A DNA stretch of 64,000 nt, from NCBI GenBank assembly GCA_021773235.1, contig JAJFKL010000021.1:1-64000 (forward strand), read 5' to 3'. The notes below the pieces were generated by a model that saw nothing but the letters and a program-made list of their open reading frames with translations, did not search any database and was not told the origin of the DNA. The translations under genes were made by a program, and so were the position numbers. The DNA comes from Gammaproteobacteria bacterium. GTDB lineage: Bacteria > Pseudomonadota > Gammaproteobacteria > Eutrophobiales > Eutrophobiaceae. Every line of letters starts with the position of its first letter. Position 1 is the stretch's first letter. This document shows, piece by piece, positions 28,866 through 37,143 of the stretch.

Positions 28866-30659
28866 TTGGATAACACAATTCTATTATCTCTTGCTGGTAT
28901 TGGCGTTCTCGGTATCTGCTGCCAATGGTTGGCATGGTGGGCAAGGTTACCTGCAATTTTATTTTTATTAATTGTTGGTATCTTGGTTGGGCCAGTCTTC
29001 AACTTACTTGATCCAGATGCGTTATTTGGAAAATTATTATTTCCAATCGTTTCTTTATCTGTCGCTGTCATCCTTTTTGAAGGAAGTTTGACACTAAAAT
29101 TTGAAGATATCCGTGGTCACGGTAAGACCGTTAGTAATCTAATAACAATTGGAGCATTGATAACCTGGTTGATTATTGCATACAGCACACATTATTTAAT
29201 CGACTTCCCATTTGAACTCGCTTTTTTATTTGGGGCCGTAGTTATAGTCACTGGCCCAACAGTTATTATTCCGATGCTGAGAACAGTGCGACCAAATGCC
29301 AAGATAACAAATGTACTCCGCTGGGAAGGTATTGTTATTGACCCACTTGGCGCATTGCTGGCAGTTCTTGTGTTTAATTTTATTATTTCTGGTCAACAAC
29401 ATTATGGCGTCAGTGCAATCGCGATAACTTTTGGAAAAATCCTTCTTGTTGGATTCTCTATTGGTTTCATAAGCGGTTGGTTATTAGGCGATCTGTTAAG
29501 AAAACAACTTGTTCCTCAATATCTACGCAATGTACTTACATTGATTTCTGTATGCGCTATTTATGTGTTATCAGACACAATAGAACATGAGTCAGGACTA
29601 TTAGCAGTCACGATCATGGGAATGACAATGGCAAACATGAAAGATATGGACATTGATGATGTACTCGATTTCAAGGAAAGTCTAAGTCTGTTATTAATTT
29701 CAGGCTTATTCATCATCCTTGCAGCAAGAATTGAATTTTATCAATTCATCCAATTGGGCTGGCCTGCTCTCGGCATCCTTGCAATAACTATGTTAGTTGC
29801 AAGACCTATTTCTGTATTTATTTCTGCTATCGGTTCAGACTTATCATTTAATGAAAAACTATTAATCTCATGGATTGGTCCGCGCGGTATTGTTGCAGCT
29901 GCTGTTTCAGCACTCTTCGCGTTACGACTTGAAAATGCTGGTTTTGCTGAAGCGGGGTTAATTGTTCCTCTTACATTTCTAATCATTATCGGTACAGTTG
30001 TTATTCAAAGTGCGACTGCTAAATTTTTCGCTAAAATTCTCGATGTCCGCGAACCGCCACCAAGCGGTCTATTATTAATAGGTGCTGGAAATGTTGCACG
30101 CGCAATTGGTAAAGAATTACAAATGCATGGGATAAAAGTAGTTCTCACAGATAGCACGTGGGAAAATATTAGTCTTGCACGAATGGACGGTCTAGAAACT
30201 TACTACGGAAACCCTATCTCTGAACATGCTGACAGAAACCTGAACCTTCTTGGTCTTGGTAAAGTTTTAGCGATTTCCGGTCGTAGTAACCTGGATACAT
30301 TGGCATGTTTAAAATTTAAATCAGAATTCGGTGTTAAAAATGTCTACGAATTAAAGTCAACGCGTGAAAAACACATTGATGATAAACACATCGTCTCTAC
30401 ACGTCATAGAGGGTATGAATTATTTGGTGAAAATGTTGCTTATGGCGATCTTGCTTATCTCTTAAGAAATGGTGCTGAAATAAAAAGCACACAATTAAGT
30501 GATGAATTCACTATTGACCAGTATCTAGAAAAATATGGAGAACGTGTTATTCCCCTTTTCGCTATTGATGGCAAACAACGAATACAAATCTTCGTTGCAA
30601 ATGGAAAAATGAAGCCCGAATCAGGCTGGATCATCATAGGTATGATTCAGGCAGAATAG
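28866..30659 (+). CDS. Monovalent cation:proton antiporter (CPA family) with TrkA-N domain
   Basis: Inner-membrane K+ or Na+/H+ exchanger. Residues 1-390 hold about 12 hydrophobic helices, with the family segment VIVTGPTVIIPMLRTVRP and EGIVIDPLGALLAV containing the ion-binding Asp. A cytoplasmic Rossmann segment (LLLIGAGNVARAIGKELQMHG, near residue 400) resembles TrkA-N/RCK domains that bind NAD(H) or nucleotides and gate transport. The start is TTG at 28866; a nearby ATG is out of frame. The 264-base downstream region holds a CRP-regulated RNA candidate rather than a simple terminator. Confidence 0.9.
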   Translation: MDNTILLSLAGIGVLGICCQWLAWWARLPAILFLLIVGILVGPVFNLLDPDALFGKLLFPIVSLSVAVILFEGSLTLKFEDIRGHGKTVSNLITIGALITWLIIAYSTHYLIDFPFELAFLFGAVVIVTGPTVIIPMLRTVRPNAKITNVLRWEGIVIDPLGALLAVLVFNFIISGQQHYGVSAIAITFGKILLVGFSIGFISGWLLGDLLRKQLVPQYLRNVLTLISVCAIYVLSDTIEHESGLLAVTIMGMTMANMKDMDIDDVLDFKESLSLLLISGLFIILAARIEFYQFIQLGWPALGILAITMLVARPISVFISAIGSDLSFNEKLLISWIGPRGIVAAAVSALFALRLENAGFAEAGLIVPLTFLIIIGTVVIQSATAKFFAKILDVREPPPSGLLLIGAGNVARAIGKELQMHGIKVVLTDSTWENISLARMDGLETYYGNPISEHADRNLNLLGLGKVLAISGRSNLDTLACLKFKSEFGVKNVYELKSTREKHIDDKHIVSTRHRGYELFGENVAYGDLAYLLRNGAEIKSTQLSDEFTIDQYLEKYGERVIPLFAIDGKQRIQIFVANGKMKPESGWIIIGMIQAE

Positions 30660-30710
30660 ATTGGTGTTTCACCCGAATTAGATGTGAATAGTTTTGTTTT
30701 TAGATGTATT

Positions 30711-30726
30711 TGTGACTTATGTCACA
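30711..30726. promoter_or_regulatory. CRP-type binding site, distal
   Basis: TGTGACTTATGTCACA is a full match to TGTGA-N6-TCACA and extends to TTGTGAC/GTCACAA arms. Its centre is 51 bases, close to five helical turns, before the second site. Confidence 0.75.
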
Positions 30727-30761
30727 ATTAACCGACAATCTCAGCCTTTAAGGTATTAAAT

Positions 30762-30777
30762 TGTGAGATCCATCACA
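30762..30777. promoter_or_regulatory. CRP-type binding site, proximal
   Basis: TGTGAGATCCATCACA again matches both half-sites exactly. A start near 30811, implied by the -10-like TAGACT at 30799-30804, would put this centre at -41.5 and the distal one at -92.5, a class II/III arrangement known for CRP. Confidence 0.75.
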
Positions 30778-30810
30778 GCGGGGAACGATTTCATCTACTA
30801 GACTTATACC

Positions 30811-30908
30811 CATAGTAATCATCACATTCCTCCTTGATGCTTATAATCGAGTCTGGATAGTCACATAACCCTCCTCCCCCAAATGTTATGTGTCTCCAGA
30901 CTTTTTTT
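30811..30908 (+). ncRNA. Candidate CRP-controlled small RNA with CCUCC (anti-Shine-Dalgarno) loops
   Basis: About 98 bases from the predicted start to the terminator T-tract. Hairpin 1: CATCA (30820-30824), loop CATTCCTCCT, TGATG (30835-30839). Hairpin 2 is the terminator; its 15-base loop CCTCCTCCCCCAAAT sits on the stem CACATAAC/GTTATGTG. Both loops expose CCUCC, complementary to ribosome-binding sites. No open frame of useful length exists in it and no downstream plus-strand gene could be the target of the CRP sites. CCUCCUCCC-loop RNAs (CcsR, 'cuckoo' RNAs) are known in alphaproteobacteria. The start is predicted, not measured. Confidence 0.65.
30850..30908 (+). terminator. Rho-independent terminator
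   Basis: AGTCTGG (30850-30856) pairs with CCAGACT (30896-30902), a small internal loop follows, then CACATAAC with GTTATGTG; seven T follow at 30902-30908. It ends the RNA candidate 15 bases before the 3' end of the convergent kinase gene. Confidence 0.85.
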
Positions 30909-30923
30909 ATTCCTACAAAATAT

Positions 30924-31994
30924 TCAGATTTTATCTAAATAAAATAATCCGAAAATAATCAATAATATCAATGGGATAAGCAGCAAATAATACTTCAGCA
31001 TGGAGCCTTTTTTAGCTTTCGCAGGTTTTGATTTACTCTTATTCATATAACTATTAGTTGCTAATCGCCATTGAGTTTGAGTTGATACACTGGGGTCTTC
31101 AAGCATTGATCGCCATTCTTTAACCGATTGAGGCCTTTCTTGGTATTTACTTCTTAGAGAATGTTCAATTGCACGCAGAAAAAAGGTTGAGTACTTCTTA
31201 CTGTGTTTGTCTAATTCATTCCAAATTTCACTAATAGCCTCTTCACCAGTGTATCGATTTCTAAACGTAGCATCAGTAGGCGCCTCACCTGTGATTGCTC
31301 GATAGCATGTAGCGCCAAGGGCATAGATATCGGTCCAGGGTCCTTGCATAGAACTCTGCCCATAATATTGCTCAAAAGGCGCATAACCTGGTGAGACAAC
31401 CTTGGTTAAGGTCATTGTTTCTTCACCTATTGCCTGACGCGCAGAACCAAAATCAAGCAATATAGCAGTACCATCTTCCCTGATGAATATATTGCCAGGC
31501 TTTATATCTCGATGAATAAAACCTGCTTCATGCAGCACTTCCATACCATCCAATAAGCCAATCATCATATCTTTCAGTTCGTCTTCAGAGGGCTGTCCTT
31601 CTTTAAGCAATTTCTCATAGAAGCTAATACCATGTTCATAACTCATGACCATATAAGCTGTGTTATTTTCTTCAAACACAGTATGAACTCGAACAATATT
31701 ATTATGATTAAACTTAGATAAGGTTCGTGCTTCTCGAATAAAACGCTCCATTCCCCATGCTAATTGTTCACCCATAGAATCATTTAATGGGCGGATAGTA
31801 TAATCATTCTCACGAGCAGCAATATCGCGTGGCATAAATTCTTTGATCGCAATTTCACGATCAAGATTATTATCATTAGCTAAGTAGGTAACACCAAAAC
31901 CGCCTTGTCCAAGCACACTTTTTATGGTGTAACACTGCAATTCATAACCTGCAGGTAAGGTTTTGGGCTCGACTCTCTTAGGTAGCTCATTCAT
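30924..31994 (-). CDS. Ser/Thr protein kinase with C-terminal membrane anchor
   Basis: A 356-residue Hanks-type kinase. It has the G-loop LGQGGFGVTYLAND near residue 30, lysine in IAIKEFMPRDIAAR, catalytic HRDIKPGNIFIRED and DFGSARQ. The activation segment MTLTKVVSPGYAPFEQY is conserved with the 15617 kinase, indicating paralogues. Residues about 331-354 (MLKYYLLLIPLILLIIFGLF) form a single C-terminal helix placing the kinase on the inner membrane, with almost nothing outside to sense signals. It has no partner phosphatase beside it; the PP2C-kinase fusion at 57647 might serve. A hairpin at 32083 separates it from the upstream small gene. Confidence 0.92.
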   Translation of the reverse strand: MNELPKRVEPKTLPAGYELQCYTIKSVLGQGGFGVTYLANDNNLDREIAIKEFMPRDIAARENDYTIRPLNDSMGEQLAWGMERFIREARTLSKFNHNNIVRVHTVFEENNTAYMVMSYEHGISFYEKLLKEGQPSEDELKDMMIGLLDGMEVLHEAGFIHRDIKPGNIFIREDGTAILLDFGSARQAIGEETMTLTKVVSPGYAPFEQYYGQSSMQGPWTDIYALGATCYRAITGEAPTDATFRNRYTGEEAISEIWNELDKHSKKYSTFFLRAIEHSLRSKYQERPQSVKEWRSMLEDPSVSTQTQWRLATNSYMNKSKSKPAKAKKGSMLKYYLLLIPLILLIIFGLFYLDKI

Positions 31995-32082
31995 AAAAAT
32001 TTCACTATTTGAAATTTATTTCAGGATGAAAATTTACCCACTAGCTTAGTGGGAAATCTATGAAATGAAAATAGGCAAGATT

Positions 32083-32111
32083 ATTGCCCGAGATCGATAA
32101 TCTCGGGCAAT
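32083..32111 (-). terminator. Perfect hairpin between two minus-strand genes
   Basis: ATTGCCCGAGA and TCTCGGGCAAT form an 11-bp stem with a 7-base loop 26 bases past the stop of the gene ending at 32137. The following minus-strand sequence (AATCTTG) is a poor T-tract, so termination may be partial. Confidence 0.5.
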
Positions 32112-32136
32112 TCATTGTGTGTGCAAAAGGTGTTTA

Positions 32137-32379
32137 TCAAACTGCGTCGCATGCTTTAAGTGCACGGTACGCCTTGCTCCCCTTGTCTACCGTTGCTCCG
32201 GATTCTGAACCGTCGGTAAATATGGTCGCATTATCTTCATCACGATATTTATGGCCTTCTTCCCAGTGCTTTACATCGGCATAAAATTCTAGCGCGGAAC
32301 GCATAATCCGGTTTTGTTTTTCCAGTTTTTCAATTTGTTCCTTAGACGAACCATCATCTTTTTTACTACCAAATATCAT
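32137..32379 (-). CDS. Small hypothetical protein with coiled-coil start
   Basis: An 80-residue soluble protein, not recognised. Residues 10-35 (SSKEQIEKLEKQNRIMRSAL) look like a short coiled coil, followed by an acidic EFYADVKHWEEGHKYRDED stretch and a C-terminal helix SKAYRALKACDAV. AGGAGA lies eight bases upstream of the ATG, which supports real translation. It is flanked by hairpins and the membrane kinase; any link is unproven. Confidence 0.6.
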   Translation of the reverse strand: MIFGSKKDDGSSKEQIEKLEKQNRIMRSALEFYADVKHWEEGHKYRDEDNATIFTDGSESGATVDKGSKAYRALKACDAV

Positions 32380-32476
32380 GAAATCTCCTCCTAAATCATT
32401 CTTTTATCGATACTAGCACTATTTTATCGATTTACAATAATGATGTATTCAATCTTAGCTACAAGATCTATTTTCA

Positions 32477-32881
32477 TTAATGGACGTCCTTAATATCATC
32501 ACATTTCATATCATATTCACATTTGCCAAGATCTTCTTCCTGGCAAATTTGCTCGTCATTACCTGTAGATTCCCAACGGCCGGAGACCTTTTTGACTCTG
32601 CAAGATTGTTTAAGCGGTTTCCCATCCAGACGCAACAAACTTCTGCTACCAGAATAATAACAAGCAATATACTCAGCCTCGTTCCTAATCCTGACTGAAT
32701 ATAATTTTTCTACCGATAATACATCTTCAAGTGTTCGCCTTTCATTTATCGTCCAATCATATTCTCGAGAAATGTTTCTTTCTTTTATCTTCTCAGGCGT
32801 TGGGCATTGGTCAGCAAATAATATGCCTGGGCATATTAGAAAAGTGAAATAGATGTATCGGTGTTTGTTTAATATTTTCAT
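32477..32881 (-). CDS. Cys-containing exported hypothetical protein
   Basis: A 134-residue protein with a signal peptide (YIYFTFLICPGILFA) and a mature domain starting DQCPTPEKIKERN. It has seven Cys in the mature part, enough for several disulfides, and a Trp/Tyr-rich centre. The CPxxxxI opening recalls small secreted DUF3757-type proteins, but this is only a resemblance. It is probably periplasmic. It stands alone and there are no operon clues. Confidence 0.6.
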   Translation of the reverse strand: MKILNKHRYIYFTFLICPGILFADQCPTPEKIKERNISREYDWTINERRTLEDVLSVEKLYSVRIRNEAEYIACYYSGSRSLLRLDGKPLKQSCRVKKVSGRWESTGNDEQICQEEDLGKCEYDMKCDDIKDVH

Positions 32882-32965
32882 AGCTAGTTTTAGAGTTCTT
32901 GCAGCCTTTTAAGATAAGATTATACTGAGGTTTTAGAATAGTTATTAATTTCAAGGGTGTGAATT

Positions 32966-33223
32966 ATGCAAGGCAATCTTAATGAAAAAATTATTTCTCT
33001 AAAGAAAGAATTAGATCAAATACCCATTGAGAATAGCGATGCAAAAAATCATATCAATGCCCTAATAGAAGAGATTGAAAATTTAAATGACCAATCTTCA
33101 GGCGACAACTCTTTTATCATCAATAAATTAAAACAATCAATTGAGAATTTTGAAACTGAGCACCCAAGAGCAACAGCCATACTTAACGATATTATGGTGA
33201 CTCTAAGCAATATCGGTATTTAA
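32966..33223 (+). CDS. DUF4404 family small helical protein
   Basis: An 85-residue all-helical protein: a first helix NLNEKIISLKKELDQI, a middle helical pair with IEEIENLN and IINKLKQSIENFETEHPRAT, and the C-terminal IMVTLSNIGI seen in DUF4404. The HP-turn with AT and the small length fit the family. Function is unknown. It is a single gene with AGGGTGTG upstream, convergent with the DUF938 methyltransferase gene. Confidence 0.75.
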   Translation: MQGNLNEKIISLKKELDQIPIENSDAKNHINALIEEIENLNDQSSGDNSFIINKLKQSIENFETEHPRATAILNDIMVTLSNIGI

Positions 33224-33242
33224 TTAGAATTAAACTCTACTA

Positions 33243-33833
33243 TTATATTTTTTTAAATATCAATAGGCGATTATTAGCCGGCATAGCAACATCTTTAAAA
33301 ATAGAAAACGAGTTATTTTTTGATAGCGATTCTAAGTCTTCAAAATTTCTAAGACCACTTCTTGGGTCTCGCTCTTTCAATATATCATCAAAGCGACGGT
33401 TACTATCGCTCGTATAATCGTTGCTGTAATTGAAGGGCCCATAAATCATGAGGATGCCACCAGCAGAAAGTAGTCTATTAACACCTTCAACCATTGCAAC
33501 GACCTCATGCCAATGCATTATGTGGCAAGTATTTGCTGTAAAGATGCCATCAAAAATAACCGTCGGCCATGCATCGCTAACAACATTAAGTTCTATAGGA
33601 AACTCAATATTTGGTAACTCGCTCTCTTCAATCCATTGCGTAATCCCAGCATGATTTTCTATGCGATCACTAGTATGCCAACGTAAAGCAGGCAGATTCT
33701 CTGCAAAAAATACTGCATGTTGACCTGTCCCACTCCCAATCTCTAACACATCGTCGCATGCAACAAGATGCGATGAAATTTCATTCAATATAGGTATCTT
33801 ATTGTTCTCACATGCTTGAGAAAATGGTTTCAT
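33243..33833 (-). CDS. DUF938 class I SAM-dependent methyltransferase-like protein
   Basis: A 196-residue Rossmann methyltransferase. Motif I is VLEIGSGTGQHAVFFA near residue 28, then DGIFTANTCHIMHWHEVVAM, LSAGGILMIYGPFNY and the family-specific RFDDILKERDPRSGLRN. These match DUF938 proteins, whose substrate is unknown. The start at 33833 gives MKPFSQACENNK, the usual N-terminus. It ends 20 bases from the convergent DUF4404 stop. Confidence 0.88.
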   Translation of the reverse strand: MKPFSQACENNKIPILNEISSHLVACDDVLEIGSGTGQHAVFFAENLPALRWHTSDRIENHAGITQWIEESELPNIEFPIELNVVSDAWPTVIFDGIFTANTCHIMHWHEVVAMVEGVNRLLSAGGILMIYGPFNYSNDYTSDSNRRFDDILKERDPRSGLRNFEDLESLSKNNSFSIFKDVAMPANNRLLIFKKI

Positions 33834-33897
33834 AATTGCTCATTAAATAGGGAATTAAAAAATAGTATTACTCGTACACTACAAAATAATCATTTCG

Positions 33898-35199
33898 TTA
33901 TTGTGGATTCAATATTTTAACTTCTCGTTGCGGGAATGGAAATTCCATATCGTTCTCTTTTAGTGCACCCCAAATCATCAAAAGTAGATCTGCGCCTACA
34001 CGATTTTTACCATCATCAATACCTTCCATCCAAAATTCGACCAGGATATCGATACCTGAATCACCAAAGCCAGCAATCTCAGCATCAGGGCGTTCTTCAA
34101 TGGGGTAGTCCGAACCACTCAAAACCTTTGGATGACTTGCAACGACTTCTCTTAAGATTTCAAATAATTTGTGCAAGTCTGTTTTATAAGCTACTTGAAA
34201 ATTAATTGAGTAGCGCTGTTTTTTATTTTTATGAGTCCAATTAATAAAGTTAGTGGTAATAAACCTTTCATTCGGAACCATGATGTCCTTACCATCAAAG
34301 GTCTCTAATGTTGTTGAACGCATTTTTAATTCTCGAATAATGCCTGTACGACCATCCTCGAGTTCGATGTAATCGCCAACAGTAATAGAACGATCAAGCA
34401 GGATGATAATGCCTGAGATAAAATTTGATGCGATCGCTTGTAATCCAAATCCAAGCCCGACACCTAAGGCACCACCAAAGACTGCAAGTGCAGTCAGATT
34501 AATGCCCATTACTTGAAGTAATAATAAAAATATAACGACAAATAAAGCGACTTCAAATAGCTTGGCAAAAACTTCTCGTGTGCCAACATCCAGATCACTT
34601 TGGTTGCGAATTAATTGTTGGCCAACATTATTCGATATGCGTCCCAACCAAAACAAGAAGGAACCAAAAACTATCACTCTAGCCAAATCATATAAACTGA
34701 TGTTGATATTGCCAATTTCCATATCAATGGTGTCCAGGAACATCGTCACATCATCCAGCCAACCAAAGACTTGCAAAATTGCAACTGGTATCCCAATCCA
34801 CTTAAGCAGCTTTTTAATTATCTGTTTTTTTATAAAATGCGCAATAAATATATAGAGCAAGATAATTACAGCCAAACCTTGCGTTAATCTAATTAGTCCA
34901 CTTTGTTGTATGACAAGAGCGCTTAATTCAACTGTGATAGCCAGTGAGAGAATGCTAAAAAGAGGAAAAAGTAAATCATCTGTTTGATGAATCGTCTTTC
35001 TTATTGAATAAAGTGCGCCAGGCTTGGGGTCATTATTGAGTATCGGAATATATTTCTTAAATAAAGCAGTTATCATATATGCGATAGTAACAGCTAATAT
35101 AATCATACCGCATTGTGAGTAAAACTCTGGGCTTGTTGCCCAGTCAAAAAAGCTTAAACCAATTTGGCTGGCGTATGATTCCAGATCTCTAATACTCAC
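33898..35199 (-). CDS. MscS-family mechanosensitive channel
   Basis: A 433-residue inner-membrane channel that opens under osmotic downshock. The N-terminal 200 residues carry about five hydrophobic helices, more than the three of MscS itself. The pore helix TALAVFGGALGVGLGFGLQA is Gly/Ala-rich as expected, followed by the beta domain with DRSITVGDYIELEDGRTG, and MVPNERFITTNFINWTH. The C-terminal FPFPQREVKIL is a common ending. Start at 35199. It is monocistronic, with 170 AT-rich bases to lexA. Confidence 0.93.
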   Translation of the reverse strand: MSIRDLESYASQIGLSFFDWATSPEFYSQCGMIILAVTIAYMITALFKKYIPILNNDPKPGALYSIRKTIHQTDDLLFPLFSILSLAITVELSALVIQQSGLIRLTQGLAVIILLYIFIAHFIKKQIIKKLLKWIGIPVAILQVFGWLDDVTMFLDTIDMEIGNINISLYDLARVIVFGSFLFWLGRISNNVGQQLIRNQSDLDVGTREVFAKLFEVALFVVIFLLLLQVMGINLTALAVFGGALGVGLGFGLQAIASNFISGIIILLDRSITVGDYIELEDGRTGIIRELKMRSTTLETFDGKDIMVPNERFITTNFINWTHKNKKQRYSINFQVAYKTDLHKLFEILREVVASHPKVLSGSDYPIEERPDAEIAGFGDSGIDILVEFWMEGIDDGKNRVGADLLLMIWGALKENDMEFPFPQREVKILNPQ

Positions 35200-35369
35200 C
35201 CTGACATAATCTCCCGACTTCGTTATCTTTAGGAAGTATGGTTATTTATATCATATAAAAATGAAATTTTTATAATTAAATCTAATGCTATCAAATGAGT
35301 AATAACCGAAGATTGAATTTGTTACAGTTTATTGTTTCCCTGCTTTAACGAAACATTAACCTTAATTAT

Positions 35370-35966
35370 TTATTTGTAATACCTAACCTGACCGACAACA
35401 ACTCCTTGGATATGAACCCGATCTGCTGGATATATCATCGGTGCCATTGATTGATTTGCGGGTATTAATTCAACACGATCACCATGCTTTCGCAGTTTCT
35501 TTAATGTAGCTTCTCCGTTATCGATTAATGCAACGACTATATCGCCATTATCCGCTGTTGTTGATTCTCTAATAATGACAAGGTCACCATTGAAAATACC
35601 AGCCTCTATCATTGAATCACCCTTAACTTCGAGCACATAACGACCCTCACCCATCAACATATCTGAAAAATTTATCTCCAATTGCTCTGGGATCGCCTCG
35701 ATAGGTTGTCCTGCGGCAATGCGCCCTGCGAAAGGTAATATAAGTAATCGACGGCTTTGTTCGCCAGTTAGACGAAGTCCGCGCCAACTTCTCCCCGTTC
35801 GATGGAGATGGCCTTTTTCTATTAGCGATTCAACATAGCGATGCACGGTGCCTTTAGATTTAATATCAAGAGATTCGCCGATCTCAACCAATGTTGGTGC
35901 ATGCCCATTTTGTGTAATGTGTCGTGTTATACATTGAAGTATCTTTTCTTCTAGACCTGTTAACAT
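35370..35966 (-). CDS. lexA: SOS-response repressor LexA
   Basis: Repressor that cleaves itself when RecA is activated. The N-terminal winged helix (PTLVEIGESLDIKSKGTVHRYVESL) differs clearly from the E. coli recognition helix. The Ala-Gly cleavage site is in AGRIAAGQP near residue 83; the Ser in GDSMIEAG and Lys in ATLKKLRKHG form the catalytic dyad. It is 198 residues, family length. SD AAGGAGAA lies eight bases before the ATG and overlaps operator box 1. Two GTTC-N7-GTTC boxes indicate autoregulation. No sulA, recA or imuB/dnaE2 genes are nearby. Confidence 0.95.
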   Translation of the reverse strand: MLTGLEEKILQCITRHITQNGHAPTLVEIGESLDIKSKGTVHRYVESLIEKGHLHRTGRSWRGLRLTGEQSRRLLILPFAGRIAAGQPIEAIPEQLEINFSDMLMGEGRYVLEVKGDSMIEAGIFNGDLVIIRESTTADNGDIVVALIDNGEATLKKLRKHGDRVELIPANQSMAPMIYPADRVHIQGVVVGQVRYYK

Positions 35967-35971
35967 ACAAG

Positions 35972-35986
35972 GTTCTCCTTACGTTC
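35972..35986. promoter_or_regulatory. LexA box 1 (GTTC-N7-GTTC) over the lexA ribosome-binding site
   Basis: GTTCTCCTTACGTTC matches the direct-repeat SOS box of alphaproteobacteria. It lies 5-20 bases upstream of the lexA start and covers the AGGAG ribosome-binding site. Confidence 0.7.
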
Positions 35987-35994
35987 TCTTTTGC

Positions 35995-36023
35995 AGAATA
36001 GAGAACAATAAGAGAACTTTCAA
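35995..36023 (-). promoter_or_regulatory. lexA promoter with LexA box 2 as its spacer
   Basis: On the minus strand TTGAAA (36023-36018) and TATTCT (36000-35995) are separated by exactly 17 bases, and those 17 bases contain GTTCTCTTATTGTTC, a GTTC-N7-GTTC box at 36017-36003 facing the opposite way to box 1. Bound LexA would exclude polymerase. Confidence 0.7.
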
Positions 36024-36036
36024 GGCAATTATATAC

Positions 36037-36064
36037 TTGACAAAGGTAAGTAGTTTGCTAAAAT
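36037..36064 (+). promoter_or_regulatory. Predicted promoter of the transposase gene
   Basis: TTGACA, 16 bases, TAAAAT. It is 35 bases upstream of the transposase ATG and divergent from the lexA promoter, 14 bases from its -35 box, so LexA boxes could also influence it. Confidence 0.55.
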
Positions 36065-36098
36065 ACATATACTGCTGAAATTACTAGGAATATTAGTC

Positions 36099-37049
36099 AT
36101 GTGTAACCTCAATGCCCCGTTTTTTAATGATGAAGATGCTGCCCGAAATTATTTAGAGGGTCAGCGCTGGCCTAATGGCGTTGTTTGTATTCATTGCGGA
36201 GCAGACTCTAAGATTTACCCTGTTAAGGCTGATTCTAAGAAGAAGATCCGTAAAGGTTTATATCAGTGTAATAACTGTGACGGTCAATTCACGGTCACAG
36301 TAGGTACAGTATTTGAGCGTTCTAAAGTGCCTCTACATAAATGGTTAATGGCTACCTATCTTTTGTGTTCGTCAAAGAAAGGTATTTCAACTAAGCAGAT
36401 CGAGCGCTCTTTGGGCGTTACTTATAAGACTGCTTGGTTTATGACGCATCGTATTCGTGAAGCTATGCGTGAAGATGGTTCAACAGGCTTCTTTAATGAT
36501 CCGGGTAAAATGGGTGGTGACGGCTCAGAAGTCGAAGCTGATGAAACTTACATAGGTCGTAAGCGTTCGCGTAAAGGTGAAAAACTTCCTGCTGGCTACG
36601 CTCATAAAGAAAAGGTATTCACACTGGTTGAACGTAACGGTCGCGCTCGTTCTTATCATGTGCCACAAGTTAATGCTCGTACCTTACGCCCTATACTACG
36701 TGAACAGGTTCATGCTAATACTAAAGTCTATACAGATGATGCTGGTGTATATAAAGGTACGGATAAACACTTTAAAGAACATCAAACCGTCAATCATACT
36801 GATTATGAATATGTTCGCGGTGACGTTCATACCAACACGATAGAAGGTTACTTCTCTATATTAAAACGTGGTCTTAACGGTGTGTATCAACACGTATCTA
36901 AAGAACACTTAAAACGCTACCTTTCTGAATTTGATTTCCGTTATACCTACCGTGAAAAGAACGGTTACGATGATATGCAACGTACTAACATTGCTTTAAA
37001 GGGTATCGAAGGTAAGCGGTTAACGTACGCTAGGCATCACTCGCAATAA
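36099..37049 (+). CDS. IS1595-family (ISXO2-like) transposase
   Basis: A 316-residue transposase. The N-terminal zinc ribbon has CIHCGADSKIY and CNNCDGQFTVTVGTVFERS, then a helix-turn-helix-like SKKGISTKQIERSLGVTYKTAW. The catalytic core has DETYIGRK, KVYTDDAGVYKG and GDVHTNTIEGYFSILKRGL, the DDE/N pattern of this family. It ends oddly (KRLTYARHHSQ): past the stop another frame stays open for a further ~40 plausible residues (37024-37143). No clear terminal inverted repeats or target duplication are visible close by, so whether it is a complete IS is uncertain. Confidence 0.9.
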   Translation: MCNLNAPFFNDEDAARNYLEGQRWPNGVVCIHCGADSKIYPVKADSKKKIRKGLYQCNNCDGQFTVTVGTVFERSKVPLHKWLMATYLLCSSKKGISTKQIERSLGVTYKTAWFMTHRIREAMREDGSTGFFNDPGKMGGDGSEVEADETYIGRKRSRKGEKLPAGYAHKEKVFTLVERNGRARSYHVPQVNARTLRPILREQVHANTKVYTDDAGVYKGTDKHFKEHQTVNHTDYEYVRGDVHTNTIEGYFSILKRGLNGVYQHVSKEHLKRYLSEFDFRYTYREKNGYDDMQRTNIALKGIEGKRLTYARHHSQ

Positions 37050-37143
37050 GAAGCATCTGTCTAAATTAGCCTATGAGCGTACTGTTAAAACGCTGTTAGG
37101 CATCCAATATGAACGATGGATAGAGGGCAAGGATGATTACTGA
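37024..37143 (+). other. Out-of-frame C-terminal tail of the transposase
   Basis: In the +1 frame, from just before the transposase stop, the translation reads NKKHLSKLAYERTVKTLLGI then QYERWIEGKDDY and ends at TGA 37141-37143. Its composition is protein-like and it joins at KRLTY if one base is skipped near 37031. It may be a frameshift mutation, programmed frameshifting, or a short separate gene without a start. Confidence 0.4.

Noticed and set aside
32084..32284. Plus-strand frame of about 66 codons over the 80-residue gene at 32137
   Set aside because: It begins inside a perfect hairpin and lacks a ribosome site, whereas the minus-strand gene has AGGAGA before its ATG.
36000..37143. Complete insertion sequence with terminal inverted repeats
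   Set aside because: No matching inverted repeats or target duplication could be found by eye near 36024-36098 or 37050-37300; kept only as a transposase gene.
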